From Prevotella sp. (lineage in GTDB: Bacteria > Bacteroidota > Bacteroidia > Bacteroidales > Bacteroidaceae): a DNA stretch of 64,000 nucleotides. Both the position numbers and the translations under genes were made by a program. Of this stretch, positions 51,907 to 61,827 are shown piece by piece. The notes below the pieces were generated by a model. It was not told where the DNA came from and did no database searches. It was given only the letters and a program-made list of their open reading frames with translations. Numbering within the stretch: the first letter of the stretch is position 1; every line of letters begins with the position of its first letter. The DNA lies in NCBI GenBank assembly GCA_017538105.1, contig JAFYJN010000041.1, forward strand, positions 1 to 64,000, read 5' to 3'.

Positions 51907-53724
51907 TTATTTGTTGATCACCTTCTTGCCATCGCGGATGACGATGCCCTTGTAAGAGCCGTTCACCTGCTGGCCATTGAGGTTGTAAATCTTGCTCTTG
52001 CTCTGCTGGTCGGCTTTCACCACGGTCACGTTCTCGATGCCAGTGGCAGAGGCAGCAAGTTCTTTCGCCTCTTCGATGGTGATATCGCCCTGTACCACGA
52101 TGATGGGGTCGGACTCCACTTCATAACCCTTTACGTGAGTGATGGCGTAGCGGGCGTTGCGTGTTTCAGAGGCACTTCCGGTATTCACTTCCACGGTGGC
52201 GTCGGCAGGCAGCGGATCAGCATAGAAGATAATGGCGGCGATGAGGTCGTCAACGGTAATCTCCATTTCAGCGTCAACCAATTCCTGAACCTCGACACCC
52301 AGCCATTCCTTAGCGTCATCGTCCATCTCCACTTCGTAGTTGGGAGCACCTTGGTCGTCAAACCAGCGGGTTGGTGTGGTGAAAGGAACGTAGTTGAAGC
52401 CTACACCACCATCGTCCATAGCTTCGCCCGTTTCAGCGTCGAGACGGACCTCGGTGAGCGGTAACACCTCGCCCGTTGTCGGGTTGATGAAAATGTCGGT
52501 GTTGTATTTTACGTACATGCCATTGATACCTACGTTCATGGCGATGTCGGCGCTGTACTGGACGTATTGCTCTTCGCCGTCATTCCAGACACCCCAGATT
52601 GTACCGTTTTCTACAGTCTCATCTTCGATGGGAACGCGCAGGCCGTAGATACCGAAATCGACGAGATCGCTTTCGAAACCAGTAAAGGCCAATACAAACT
52701 CCTCGTTAACCACAACGGGTTTTTCCACGATGTTGCCGAAGGCATTCACTTGTTTGTTGGTGAATAGCAATGTTCCTTCGTAGATGGTCTGTTGGTTACG
52801 TTCATCTTCAGTTACGAAGTCGAGAGTGTCACCCGGTTCACAGACGAGGGTGGCGATGATGTTGTCCATATCGGCCACCTTGATGGTACCCCAGCGGGCC
52901 TCATAATCCTTAACACCGCAAATATGGCAGTACAGTTTTCCGCCTTCTTTGAAAGGATCCCTTGAGAACGAGCTACCTACAGCATATATGTTTTCAATGT
53001 AGATAGGAGCCTGCGGCTTGCCAAAATACTGCTCGGCACGATAGCTGGTGAAGGTGTATTCGTCTTCCTCCATGATACCAGAACCATACATATTGTCGCT
53101 CAACAATCCCCATGTGGCATAAGGACCATAATAGGTGCCGTTATAGAGATAAGCGGCATGGTCGTCAGTGGCCTTGAATGCGGTTACGGAGTCGGTGAGG
53201 ATACGGGTGGTGTAGTTGGAACTAACGCGTTGGTAATACACGCTGTTCTGGCTCAAATCCCATGAGTTACTGCCATCGCCGGTATAGAGTGTCGGACAAT
53301 AGTACATAGCCATTGGCGGCAGGGCAAAGGGCAGGTTGTATTCTTCATCGGCCTCATCTTGGAGTGATACTTTGCCACTGGAAGTCTCGATGCCCCATTC
53401 TGTTCTTTTCGGATCGGTGGCTCTGTTGATGAATGGTGTCTCATCCCAAGGAGCAACCAATACCATGTTGTTATAATAGCCATAACCGTCGGCAGTGAAG
53501 CCAAGCCAGAAGCTGCCAATGGGACGGTTGTAGTACAGACCATCGGCTGCCGAGCGAGCGGGGCCAGCGGCACGTGTGGGCGTTGCCTCTGTTCGCATGG
53601 TCATCTTTTGTTCAAGACGGGGGAGGAAATCACGTTGGCTGAGCGTGCGCTCTCCTTTCTTTTCCTGGGCAAAGCCCGATGTTGCCATCATGGCGGCAAC
53701 GGCTAAAAGTAAAACTTTTTTCAT
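51907..53724 (-). CDS. Secreted protein of the SusC/SusD operon, unknown function
   Basis: 605 residues from the ATG at 53724, where MKKVLLLAVAAMMATSGFAQ forms a clear signal peptide; a frame extension to 53787 has no such start. The body is rich in Tyr, Asp and Asn and looks beta-structured; no catalytic motif is recognised. The end (KIYNLNGQQVNGSYKGIVIR followed by DGKKVINK) is the short C-terminal module common on secreted Prevotella proteins. Last gene of the operon, with the strong terminator 42 nt after the stop. Probably a cell-surface protein working with the SusC/SusD pair. Confidence 0.75.
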   Translation of the reverse strand: MKKVLLLAVAAMMATSGFAQEKKGERTLSQRDFLPRLEQKMTMRTEATPTRAAGPARSAADGLYYNRPIGSFWLGFTADGYGYYNNMVLVAPWDETPFINRATDPKRTEWGIETSSGKVSLQDEADEEYNLPFALPPMAMYYCPTLYTGDGSNSWDLSQNSVYYQRVSSNYTTRILTDSVTAFKATDDHAAYLYNGTYYGPYATWGLLSDNMYGSGIMEEDEYTFTSYRAEQYFGKPQAPIYIENIYAVGSSFSRDPFKEGGKLYCHICGVKDYEARWGTIKVADMDNIIATLVCEPGDTLDFVTEDERNQQTIYEGTLLFTNKQVNAFGNIVEKPVVVNEEFVLAFTGFESDLVDFGIYGLRVPIEDETVENGTIWGVWNDGEEQYVQYSADIAMNVGINGMYVKYNTDIFINPTTGEVLPLTEVRLDAETGEAMDDGGVGFNYVPFTTPTRWFDDQGAPNYEVEMDDDAKEWLGVEVQELVDAEMEITVDDLIAAIIFYADPLPADATVEVNTGSASETRNARYAITHVKGYEVESDPIIVVQGDITIEEAKELAASATGIENVTVVKADQQSKSKIYNLNGQQVNGSYKGIVIRDGKKVINK

Positions 53725-53771
53725 ATTTGCTTTGTTTTTAAAATGTTGGTAATTGTTCATTATCTTTTTTG

Positions 53772-53805
53772 AATTCCCGGCCGACATTCCTGCCGGCCAG
53801 GAATT
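53772..53805. other. Stem-loop between operon genes
   Basis: AATTCCCGGCCG and CGGCCAGGAATT pair over 12 positions with one mismatch, loop of 10. No T-run follows on the minus strand, so it is not a classical terminator; it may adjust the ratio of the last gene to the upstream ones by processing or attenuation. Confidence 0.55.
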
Positions 53806-53832
53806 ATGTCAATGTAATCAAGTTTCAATCAA

Positions 53833-55173
53833 TTAGTTCCACCTTGCCACGAACCACATGTCGGGATCGCTGGTCAAGGCCACTTTCACATAGCGCAGGT
53901 TAAACGCCGTGGTGGCGGCCGTGATGGTCAGGTGCTGTCCCATCATCTCAATGAGCTGCTTCAGTGCGGGTATCTTGTCGAGAGTATTCTGACCCGCGCT
54001 TTCCGCTGGACCAGTGTATTGCAGTGTCACACCCGTGTCGTCTTTCTGCATGTTGTAGAAGAAGTCGGGTCTTGATGTTCCTCCCATGTTGTAGGTTACA
54101 CGGATGCGAGGTTGCCCGGCATCCTGGCGGAGTACCATATTGGTAAGGCTGCCGCCGAAAGCTTTAAACTGCTGGTTGGCCTCGTTCCATAATGCCTTGA
54201 ATTTGTCTGACATCTCAGAACTGGTCTGCCATTGCCAACGGTGGTGCTCACTGGCAATCTCTTCGTAGAAGAATTTGACGGGGTCCTCACCCACAATATA
54301 TACCTCGCTGTTCTCGGTGCTTACGAAACGGTCAAGTTCTGGGTCGTAACGGAAATCCTGTGCTTCGGGCTCATCTTCGTCAACAAAGATGGTTTCGCGG
54401 AAGCGCAGGTAATAGTCATCGTAACGCTTGGTGATGAGGAAGTGGTAGTGATAACCAGTTGTCACAGGGTCGTTACCATCGAGATACACCAAAGGTATGG
54501 TGGTGCTGGCTTCATCGAAACCATATTTCGAATCCTTTACCATCATATAGATGCGGTTGGGTACCGTAGAGGCAAACATGGTGGATGTGAAACTGTTCAC
54601 GTCGTTGAAGTAAGTTTCATAGTCCGTACCCTCTTCCAATGGTGTGAGCAGGGAGTAGGTTCCACGCTTTTTGCCCTTCAGCATCATGTAGGAAGCGTCT
54701 TCGGGTGCGTCGACAATGACGAACTCATAGTCGCCGCCGATACCCGTACCCGTCTCATTGTCATCCGTTGATGGCACGTCTTCAGGACTGGAGAAGATGT
54801 GGAACAGACGGTTGTAGGAGTTGAACGACAGCACAGGTCCGTTGTCGGTGATTACGTCCCACACCGATGTGGCTTCGTCGTATTTGTTGTCGGTGAAGGC
54901 ATTGCGCATAGCCACCCTGACCGAGTGGTCGGGGTTGAAGTCGCATAGTATCAAGTAACCGTTGCCGTAGGGCACTTCATTGTCGTTGGTGGGGTAGTAT
55001 TGCATGGCCCATCCGGCGGGTTGTGCTTCCAAGCGTGCAGAGTAAACGTCTTTGATTTCGTTGAGTCGTTCTGCGGCGGTCTTGTCGAAGAGGTCATCCT
55101 CTTCGCTTACACAGGAGGTGGCCAGCAATCCACCCGCCAACAGCAGCGACATGGTCAATATCTTGTTCATCAT
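53833..55173 (-). CDS. DUF4302-type lipoprotein
   Basis: 446 residues. Signal peptide and lipobox LLATSCVSEEDD (Cys21), then the opening DKTAAERLNEIKDVYSARLE and PAGWAMQYYPTNDNEVPYGN, which is characteristic of DUF4302 lipoproteins encoded in SusC/SusD operons that also hold a zinc metallohydrolase. Function unknown; a surface lipoprotein that binds or processes the imported substrate is plausible. 12 nt after the metallohydrolase gene. Confidence 0.8.
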   Translation of the reverse strand: MMNKILTMSLLLAGGLLATSCVSEEDDLFDKTAAERLNEIKDVYSARLEAQPAGWAMQYYPTNDNEVPYGNGYLILCDFNPDHSVRVAMRNAFTDNKYDEATSVWDVITDNGPVLSFNSYNRLFHIFSSPEDVPSTDDNETGTGIGGDYEFVIVDAPEDASYMMLKGKKRGTYSLLTPLEEGTDYETYFNDVNSFTSTMFASTVPNRIYMMVKDSKYGFDEASTTIPLVYLDGNDPVTTGYHYHFLITKRYDDYYLRFRETIFVDEDEPEAQDFRYDPELDRFVSTENSEVYIVGEDPVKFFYEEIASEHHRWQWQTSSEMSDKFKALWNEANQQFKAFGGSLTNMVLRQDAGQPRIRVTYNMGGTSRPDFFYNMQKDDTGVTLQYTGPAESAGQNTLDKIPALKQLIEMMGQHLTITAATTAFNLRYVKVALTSDPDMWFVARWN

Positions 55174-55185
55174 AGTGTTTCCTTT

Positions 55186-56586
55186 TTATTTGATCTGTAA
55201 TGCTTTGTATTGATTCACTTCATCGAGCAGCACTTCCATCACGCTACGTGACGGGTCGGAAGCGCTGGGTGATGTCAACGCATTGACGTAACGTCCCCAG
55301 TCGTCGAACTTGAAACTGCCGTCTTCATTGGTGGCGTATTGACGACGTTGAATCTCTTCGCGCATGGCATCGATGTCGATGTTGAAAGCACTCATCATCC
55401 AATCGCGTACCATCTGCAGCTTGTCGAGAATCAGCTGACGGCCGTTGATTTTGTCGATACCGCCATCGGTCAGGTTGTCGTAAACCACTTTGCCATCTGA
55501 GTCGGTCATAGCCGAACCGTCACCATTTCGACTAATCACCTTGCGTACGATGTGATATTCACCGTTGCGTTGAGGATTGAGGTAGCCGATACTGTCGAGG
55601 CTTACCCCCGACTTGTTGGCGAAATGGTAGTAGAACACATTGTCGCCCATCTCATGATAGAGTTGGGAACCGAAGAAGGAACCGCCGTTTTTCTTGATGT
55701 TGCTCAGTGTCTCGTTGTCGCTGATGACCTTTCCGTCGTTGTCGAGGAATTTGCCTTGGCGTCCGAGGAACCATGTCACGTCGGCTGGGGTGAAATAGAA
55801 TGCCACATCCTTCATCTCAAGGTCTTCCCAGTCATAATAGGCTGTTGCGAGCAGGTTGTCCCACGATTTTTGGTTGGCGGTGAGGTAAGTGGAAAGGATT
55901 TCCACCCAGTCCTCACGTGCCTGTTCCGAGGCATACGGAGTGACGAAACCCCACGATGCCGTCAGCGAGTCGTGCTTGTTGCTCCAGTCCAGCGGGTCGT
56001 AGTGACCGTTTGAGAGCAGGTCGAACGACAGTGGGCGTTGGCTTGTCTGGTCGAGGATATGTCCGAACTCGTGGTGCATCACGTGGAAGAAATACTCGTT
56101 CATCAGGTCGATGTTGTTCTCATCCAGGTTGTTCACCTTATAGAGGGTGATTTTCAGACCGCCCTCAGCGGTACCCAGTGTTTCTGTTCCCGATGTGGGG
56201 TTATAGGATGCCGAGCCGATGACGTGGATGATACGTGGGCTGTTCTGTTTGAGGAACTCCACGCCGCCAAACTGTTTGTATACATCGTACCACAAGTATT
56301 TGGAGAGCACGGCCAGCTTGACACTATTCTCATAGCTGGCGGGTATCAGGTTCTTCTGTTTGTCGGAGCCGATATCCTCCATCTTGTAGATAAACTTCAA
56401 GTTGTAGGGCTCAAGGAAATTTTTCTTGATGAAGGTGTCAAGTGGGAAAGTATATGCCGAACGGTCCAACGGATAGTCGTTGGTGTCGAATATGGTGGGA
56501 CCGAAATCGTCATCGCTGCATGCTGCGAAGGTCCCCGTGAGTGCGATGGCCGCACCCAATAGCCAATTGTTCAGTTTGCATTTCAT
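55186..56586 (-). CDS. Substrate-import-associated zinc metallohydrolase lipoprotein
   Basis: 466 residues. Lipobox TGTFAACSDDD (Cys22). The zinc motif HExxH is seen in HVMHHEFGHILDQTSQR near residue 170, the basis for gluzincin/metzincin-like peptidase fold. Members of this group are encoded with SusC/SusD pairs and are thought to cleave a peptide or glycopeptide before import; this is inference from context. A later SSYDWSNKHDSLTASWGF-like region (DWSNKHDSLTASWG) and EDWVEILSTYL may supply the third zinc ligand (Glu). Confidence 0.85.
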   Translation of the reverse strand: MKCKLNNWLLGAAIALTGTFAACSDDDFGPTIFDTNDYPLDRSAYTFPLDTFIKKNFLEPYNLKFIYKMEDIGSDKQKNLIPASYENSVKLAVLSKYLWYDVYKQFGGVEFLKQNSPRIIHVIGSASYNPTSGTETLGTAEGGLKITLYKVNNLDENNIDLMNEYFFHVMHHEFGHILDQTSQRPLSFDLLSNGHYDPLDWSNKHDSLTASWGFVTPYASEQAREDWVEILSTYLTANQKSWDNLLATAYYDWEDLEMKDVAFYFTPADVTWFLGRQGKFLDNDGKVISDNETLSNIKKNGGSFFGSQLYHEMGDNVFYYHFANKSGVSLDSIGYLNPQRNGEYHIVRKVISRNGDGSAMTDSDGKVVYDNLTDGGIDKINGRQLILDKLQMVRDWMMSAFNIDIDAMREEIQRRQYATNEDGSFKFDDWGRYVNALTSPSASDPSRSVMEVLLDEVNQYKALQIK

Positions 56587-56604
56587 ATCGTGGTTCCTCC
56601 TTTG

Positions 56605-58335
56605 TTATTTGATGTAGATGAATTTCGACTGCGGCTCGATGGATGCGCGCTGCGAGTCGTCGGAACTGGGCGAATAGGTGCGCGAGGGTTCCATACCGGC
56701 GGCGATGGCGTCCTGTGGTACTTCCACGGCGCGGCGCTCGTCGTTCCAAGTGAGTCTGTACTCAACATTGTTGGCACCCACGAAATGTGAGTATTCCATA
56801 CCCCAGCGTTTCAGGTCGAAGAAGCGGAGACCGTCCCAGTTGGTTTCAAAGCGTCGGAAATCGTTCAGGCAGTTCATGTAAGGAACTCCTTCTGCGGGAA
56901 GCACGGCAGCGGGACTCATGTTGGTTAGGAAATCCCAGTTGTCCAAGCAGTTGGGGTTGCTGCTGTTGGCGTAGTAACTGTTGATGATGTCCTGTGACAA
57001 GTCGGCCATACCGCCATTGGCACCCCATGAGATGAGGTTGGTAGGCGAGAACGACTGGTTCGACTTCTCATAGTTAATCAGGTCTTCGAGTGCGCTGGCA
57101 TAGTTGCCCAGCATGATGTATGCCTCGGCGCGTTCGAGCAGCAGTTCGTTACAGGTAAACTCACGCTTGATGGTGTGAACATAGCCGATGCCCGCAATCT
57201 TGTCGGTGTATTCAAACTCTTCGTACACCTTGCCAGAGCAATAACCATAGTCTTCGCCTGTCCAGAATGTCATTCCCGACACGTATGCGGTGGGGTTGAC
57301 CACCCAACGGCTCCACATGGGGCTGTTGTGGTAGAACAAATCTTTCACCACCTCGCCGTTCTGTGCGTAGCGGTTACCCAGTCCGCGACGGAACATGAGT
57401 GAGTGGGTGTCGATGAGCATCAGGTTATTGGGCGATGCGGGATCCTGCCACACTTTGGCGTAGTCGCTGCCATAAGTACATTCATCGAACTTAGAGAAGT
57501 CCATCAGTTTGGAGATAATGTTCTCGTTATCGGTACCCAGCACGTAGTTGGCATGTTCGATTACCTTGTTCCAATCGCGTTTGTATAGGTAGAAACGTGC
57601 GGCGAAGGCGTGTGCGGCGTTGAGGTTGAAACGCCACTTCGGCAACTTGTAGTTACGTTCGCTCAGATTGGCGAGTCCCTCTTCCAAGTCGGCCTGAATC
57701 TTGGCGTAAGTGTCGGTCACCGTGCCACGGCTGTATTCTACAATTACCTTCTCCTCAGGTTCGGTCATGTAGGGTATGCCCTTGTCGGCACGACTCAGTT
57801 CGTCGGTCTTATAGGCCTGCGAGAACACGTTCACCAAGATGAAGTGGCAATAGGCGCGGATAAGGAGTGCTTCGGCGCGTGATGCGGTGAGCGATGGCGT
57901 CATATTCTGCCCGTGATCGGAAATCTCGTCAATGGCTTGCAGCGCGTGGTTCACGCTGGCGATGGCACCATAGAACGTTTCCCAAAGGAAGCCCGGGGTG
58001 TCCTGCGAGGTGGACGACTTGGCGGGGTCGAAACGGAACATCTCATCGTCAACACGGTCGTAAGACGACAGGTTGTAGTGGGTTAACACCTGTTCGGCGT
58101 TGGGACTGGCAGGTAGGTGCGGCGCATTGTTGTCCATGATGTTATCGCTGGAAATCTCGCAAACCCAGGCATAGCTGCCACTGGGATAGCAAGAGATAAG
58201 CAACTGTGCCACTTTTTCTTCATTGTCGATTTCGATACGCTCGTCGGGCAACTTGTCGAGGAAACTGTCGCTGCACGAAGTGAGCGTGAGTGCCGCCAAG
58301 GCCATCAACATTATGATATATCTTGTTGTCTTCAT
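56605..58335 (-). CDS. SusD/RagB-family substrate-binding lipoprotein
   Basis: 576 residues. Lipobox LTLTSCSDSFLD (Cys21). SusD features: the TPR-rich helical body (ALLIRAYCHFILVNVFSQAY around residue 165), NAAHAFAARFYLYKRDWNKV and the C-terminal FFDLKRWGMEY typical of the family. SusD caps the SusC channel on the cell surface and captures the substrate. Spacing to SusC is 87 nt, filled by a heptamer array. The partner metallohydrolase gene suggests a peptide-like substrate rather than a plain glycan. Confidence 0.93.
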   Translation of the reverse strand: MKTTRYIIMLMALAALTLTSCSDSFLDKLPDERIEIDNEEKVAQLLISCYPSGSYAWVCEISSDNIMDNNAPHLPASPNAEQVLTHYNLSSYDRVDDEMFRFDPAKSSTSQDTPGFLWETFYGAIASVNHALQAIDEISDHGQNMTPSLTASRAEALLIRAYCHFILVNVFSQAYKTDELSRADKGIPYMTEPEEKVIVEYSRGTVTDTYAKIQADLEEGLANLSERNYKLPKWRFNLNAAHAFAARFYLYKRDWNKVIEHANYVLGTDNENIISKLMDFSKFDECTYGSDYAKVWQDPASPNNLMLIDTHSLMFRRGLGNRYAQNGEVVKDLFYHNSPMWSRWVVNPTAYVSGMTFWTGEDYGYCSGKVYEEFEYTDKIAGIGYVHTIKREFTCNELLLERAEAYIMLGNYASALEDLINYEKSNQSFSPTNLISWGANGGMADLSQDIINSYYANSSNPNCLDNWDFLTNMSPAAVLPAEGVPYMNCLNDFRRFETNWDGLRFFDLKRWGMEYSHFVGANNVEYRLTWNDERRAVEVPQDAIAAGMEPSRTYSPSSDDSQRASIEPQSKFIYIK

Positions 58336-58357
58336 ATCTTTGAGTTTTTTATTGTAA

Positions 58358-58422
58358 AAGTGAAGAGTGAAGAGTGAAAAATAAATTTGAACACTAAACT
58401 CTAAACCTTCAACACTAAACCA
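58358..58422. repeat. Heptamer arrays between SusC and SusD
   Basis: Left TGAAGAG, TGAAGAG, TGAAAAA (58361-58381); right CACTAAA, CTCTAAA, CCTTCAA, CACTAAA (58392-58419). Arms are of opposite sense. The right arm touches the stop codon of SusC (58423-58425). Confidence 0.78.
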
Positions 58423-61400
58423 TTAAATACCTAGTCTGACAGTAAGCGTGAACTGTTTTGACAACGGCGAGGCCACACCACCCGAGTTGACGAATTCGGG
58501 GTCTTGGCCGTTGAGTTTCTTGTCGGAATAAATCAAGAAGAGGTTTGTGGCATCGAGTTTCAGCGAGGCGCTGCTCAGACCGATGTGCTGCAGCAGTGTG
58601 GGCTTGAAGTCGTAGGTCAGCGAGATGTCTTTCATGCGGATGAAACCACCGTCGGCCACACGTGCTGTTGAATAGTTGTAGGCATTGTATGCCCAACCGA
58701 GATACATGTCGTTGTAGTACTGGCGTACGGAAGCGATAGCGGGGATGCTGGTCACTTTCTCGTCACCCGGGGTCACCCAACGGTTCTTGAATTCCTTAGG
58801 CATGGCGCTTTGGTCGGAATAGCCGGCGGAGAACACCGGGTCAAGACGCAGTTTGTTGCCAAAGGAATAGGTGATGAACACGTTCAGACGCCAGTTCTTC
58901 CACTGCAGCATGTTGTTCAGACCACCGGTGATGGTCGGTTCCACGCTACCTTCGTATTTCATGAAATCGAGTTTCTCATACTCCTGGAAATTGATGTCGG
59001 TAGTGGTAACCTCTCCGAACTCATTCATGATGGTCGGGATACCTTCGTCGTTCAGTCCCATGAATGGGATGGAGAACAGCGCACGGTGCGGATAGCCTAC
59101 GCGGGTGTAGCCGCTGGGCTGCACCAGGTCAATCACACGGGCCTGTGAGAGCAGGTCGGTGATGGTGGTCTTACAGTAGGAGAACGTAAGGTCGGTGTTC
59201 CATCGCCAGTCGTTGGTAACGATGTTCTGCGATGACAGGGTGGCCTCGATACCATGTGAGCGCATGGAAGCCACGTTGGCGTATTTCTGTCCGAGCAGCT
59301 GGGTGTGAACGTAACCCATCAGGTCGTAGTTGTCGCGCCAGTAGAAGTCGGAAACGAGGTTCAGGCGGTTGCCCAGGAAACCGAGGTCGATACCGAGGTT
59401 GAACTCGTATTTCTTCTCGTAGGTCAGTTCCTTGTTGGCGTATTGCGTCAGCTCGATGGCTGTCTCCTGCTGGTCGCCCGTGGGACGCCACAGGTTGGAG
59501 GAGCGGAAGATGGCACGGGCGTTCGAGGCGGCGCTCTGCTCACCCGTCAGCGAGTAGCTCAGACGCAATGTGGCGTGCGACACGGCACCGCGTGTCTTCT
59601 CCATCCACTTCTGGAAGAACGGCTCCTCATGGGCGTTCCATGCTGCCGATACGTTCCATGTGGGTAGCCAACGCGAGCTGCGGGCTTTGCCCAGACGGTT
59701 CGAACCGTCGTAACGCCATGTGAAGTTGAACACATAACGTCCTTTGTAGGAGTAGTTACCGTTAGCCACGTAAGCCAGACGACGGTTCCACGATTTGGCG
59801 AAGGAGATGAGTTCTGCACCCTCTTCCTTGGCCTGCTTGAAGAAATAGTAGTTGTTGGTCCACAAGCGGGCGGCGTTGTAGTCCACACCGTAGTCGTTAT
59901 GCTCTGAAGCGTCGTAGTCGGCTTTGTTGGCTTCCATACCTCCGAAGAGATTGAGGATGTGGGTGTCGTTCCATACATGGTTGTAGGTAATGGTGCCACG
60001 GAAGTCAAGTTGCTTGACGCTGTTGCGGTTGATGGTGTAGATACCTCCTGATTCCATCACCGACATTGGCAGCGAGTTGGGCTGGTCAGGGTCGGTGTAG
60101 AGGTATTTATTGTTGTACATGATGTTGGGGTTGTTCACACCGGCACGGTAGGCTTCGGCCTGGTTCGAGGCATTCAGCACGATGTGCTCACGGTCGGAAC
60201 GGTTGATACGGTAGGCGCCCAACAGATTGATTTCCAGTCCGAGGATCGGTTTCCAGTTCAGTTCGCCTTGGAACTTCATGTCCATCACGTTCACATCGAT
60301 ATAGTTGTTGTCCAACTCCTGGAAGATGTTGAACGGGGCGTAGTTACGTGTGTACACGTCGTTGGGGTCAAGTGTACGTGAGGTGTTCAGCGCGAAGCTG
60401 AAGGGGTTGATGTCGAAGTTACGGCTCACGTTACCACTCACCACGTCGACGCTCTGGTTCAAAGTTCCCGGCGCTTTCTGGTCGCGGTACGACATATTCG
60501 TACGCATGGTCACCATCAAGTTCTTCGACAGGTTGTACGAGGCGTTGAGGTTACCTGTGTAACGCTCCACCTTGCTGTCTTTCGACCATCCCGGGTCGTA
60601 CATGGCCGACACCGAGGCATAGAGGCTCGACCTTTCTGTACCGGCACTTACACTCACGGAGTGGTCCATCATGATGTTATTGTTGAACAGCAGGTCGAAC
60701 CAGTCGGTGTTACGGAACTCTGCCTGCTGCAGGAAGCCGTTCATGGCCGCCTCGGTATAAGGCAGTCCGTAGGTGCCGTTGGTGGCATTGTACTGGTCGA
60801 TGAGCGAGTACATACGTCCGTACAGACCGGCGGAGGCGCTGTTAGCTACCTGTGAGAACTCCAGCCATCCTTTGGCGGCCATCTCTTTGTAGATACCCAT
60901 CTGCTCCTGTGAGTTGCTGATGTTGTACTCGCCATAGCTGGGCTTCAAACGGTAGGTGAACTCACCCGTGTAGTTGATGCTGGTGTGGCCGGCACGTCCT
61001 TTCTTTGTGGTGATGACCACCACACCTGCCATTGCGCGTGCACCATAAATAGATGTGGCGCTACCGTCTTTAAGTACCTGGAAGCTTTCGATGTCGTCGG
61101 CGTTCAGTCCGGCGATGGCATTGGAAATCAGCGTCTCGGCGTCACCTGACGACAGATCGTCGGCCGACACGTTTACCGCATCTTCCATGATCACACCATC
61201 GACCACCCACAGTGGCGATGAGCTACCGTAGATAGACGTGGCGCCACGCACGCGGATTTTCGGTGCCGTACCGAATGTGCTCGACACGTTCTGCACACTC
61301 ACACCTGCCACATGGCCTTCGAGAGAACGGGTGACGTCGGCCACACCGCTCAGTCGTGTCTTGTCGGCATCGACTTTCGTCGTGGCGCCGGTGAACATAC

Positions 61401-61740
61401 GTTTGTCAAGTTTCTGCATACCGGTGACCACTACTTCGCCGTCGATGGTCTGCGACTCGGATTCCAACTTGATGGTCATGTTTTGACCACCTCTCAACAC
61501 CTGTGTCTTGAAGCCGATGTAAGTGACCTCTATCTGAGGGTTCGCTTGGCTGTAGTTCAGGGAGAACTTGCCGTCGATGTCGGTCACGGCGGCCACCTTT
61601 GTACCTTTGATGGTGATGGTGGCTCCAATGGCGGGTTCGCCACTGTCTTCAAGAACGGTTCCTGAAATGGTATGCTGGGCATAAGCCATTCCCAAAGAAA
61701 GGAATAGGCATGCCAACATCAAGAATAGTCTTCTCTTCAT
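58423..61740 (-). CDS. SusC/RagA-family TonB-dependent outer-membrane transporter
   Basis: 1105 residues. Signal peptide ending MAYAQ (residue 22), a carboxypeptidase-like beta domain (HTISGTVLEDSGEPAIGATI), the TonB box region GEVVVTGMQKLDKR, the plug (VRGATSIYGSSSPLWVVDGV and DGSATSIYGARAMAGVVVIT) and a long barrel ending in FTLTVRLGI. Imports the substrate delivered by SusD with TonB energy. First gene of a five-gene operon, with a promoter at 61796-61827 and leader of about 49 nt. No anti-sigma or hybrid sensor gene is beside it in the window. Confidence 0.95.
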   Translation of the reverse strand: MKRRLFLMLACLFLSLGMAYAQHTISGTVLEDSGEPAIGATITIKGTKVAAVTDIDGKFSLNYSQANPQIEVTYIGFKTQVLRGGQNMTIKLESESQTIDGEVVVTGMQKLDKRMFTGATTKVDADKTRLSGVADVTRSLEGHVAGVSVQNVSSTFGTAPKIRVRGATSIYGSSSPLWVVDGVIMEDAVNVSADDLSSGDAETLISNAIAGLNADDIESFQVLKDGSATSIYGARAMAGVVVITTKKGRAGHTSINYTGEFTYRLKPSYGEYNISNSQEQMGIYKEMAAKGWLEFSQVANSASAGLYGRMYSLIDQYNATNGTYGLPYTEAAMNGFLQQAEFRNTDWFDLLFNNNIMMDHSVSVSAGTERSSLYASVSAMYDPGWSKDSKVERYTGNLNASYNLSKNLMVTMRTNMSYRDQKAPGTLNQSVDVVSGNVSRNFDINPFSFALNTSRTLDPNDVYTRNYAPFNIFQELDNNYIDVNVMDMKFQGELNWKPILGLEINLLGAYRINRSDREHIVLNASNQAEAYRAGVNNPNIMYNNKYLYTDPDQPNSLPMSVMESGGIYTINRNSVKQLDFRGTITYNHVWNDTHILNLFGGMEANKADYDASEHNDYGVDYNAARLWTNNYYFFKQAKEEGAELISFAKSWNRRLAYVANGNYSYKGRYVFNFTWRYDGSNRLGKARSSRWLPTWNVSAAWNAHEEPFFQKWMEKTRGAVSHATLRLSYSLTGEQSAASNARAIFRSSNLWRPTGDQQETAIELTQYANKELTYEKKYEFNLGIDLGFLGNRLNLVSDFYWRDNYDLMGYVHTQLLGQKYANVASMRSHGIEATLSSQNIVTNDWRWNTDLTFSYCKTTITDLLSQARVIDLVQPSGYTRVGYPHRALFSIPFMGLNDEGIPTIMNEFGEVTTTDINFQEYEKLDFMKYEGSVEPTITGGLNNMLQWKNWRLNVFITYSFGNKLRLDPVFSAGYSDQSAMPKEFKNRWVTPGDEKVTSIPAIASVRQYYNDMYLGWAYNAYNYSTARVADGGFIRMKDISLTYDFKPTLLQHIGLSSASLKLDATNLFLIYSDKKLNGQDPEFVNSGGVASPLSKQFTLTVRLGI

Positions 61741-61795
61741 ATAAACCTCTCGTTATTTAATAATACTATTGTTGACGTGTTTGGATAACAGTTTG

Positions 61796-61827
61796 CAAAT
61801 ATAATTTTTTTTTGCACAACTACCAAG
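61796..61827 (-). promoter_or_regulatory. Promoter of the SusC/SusD operon
   Basis: CTTG (61827-61824), 20 nt, TATATTTG (61803-61796): full -7, one mismatch in -33. Predicted start near 61789. Confidence 0.75.
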
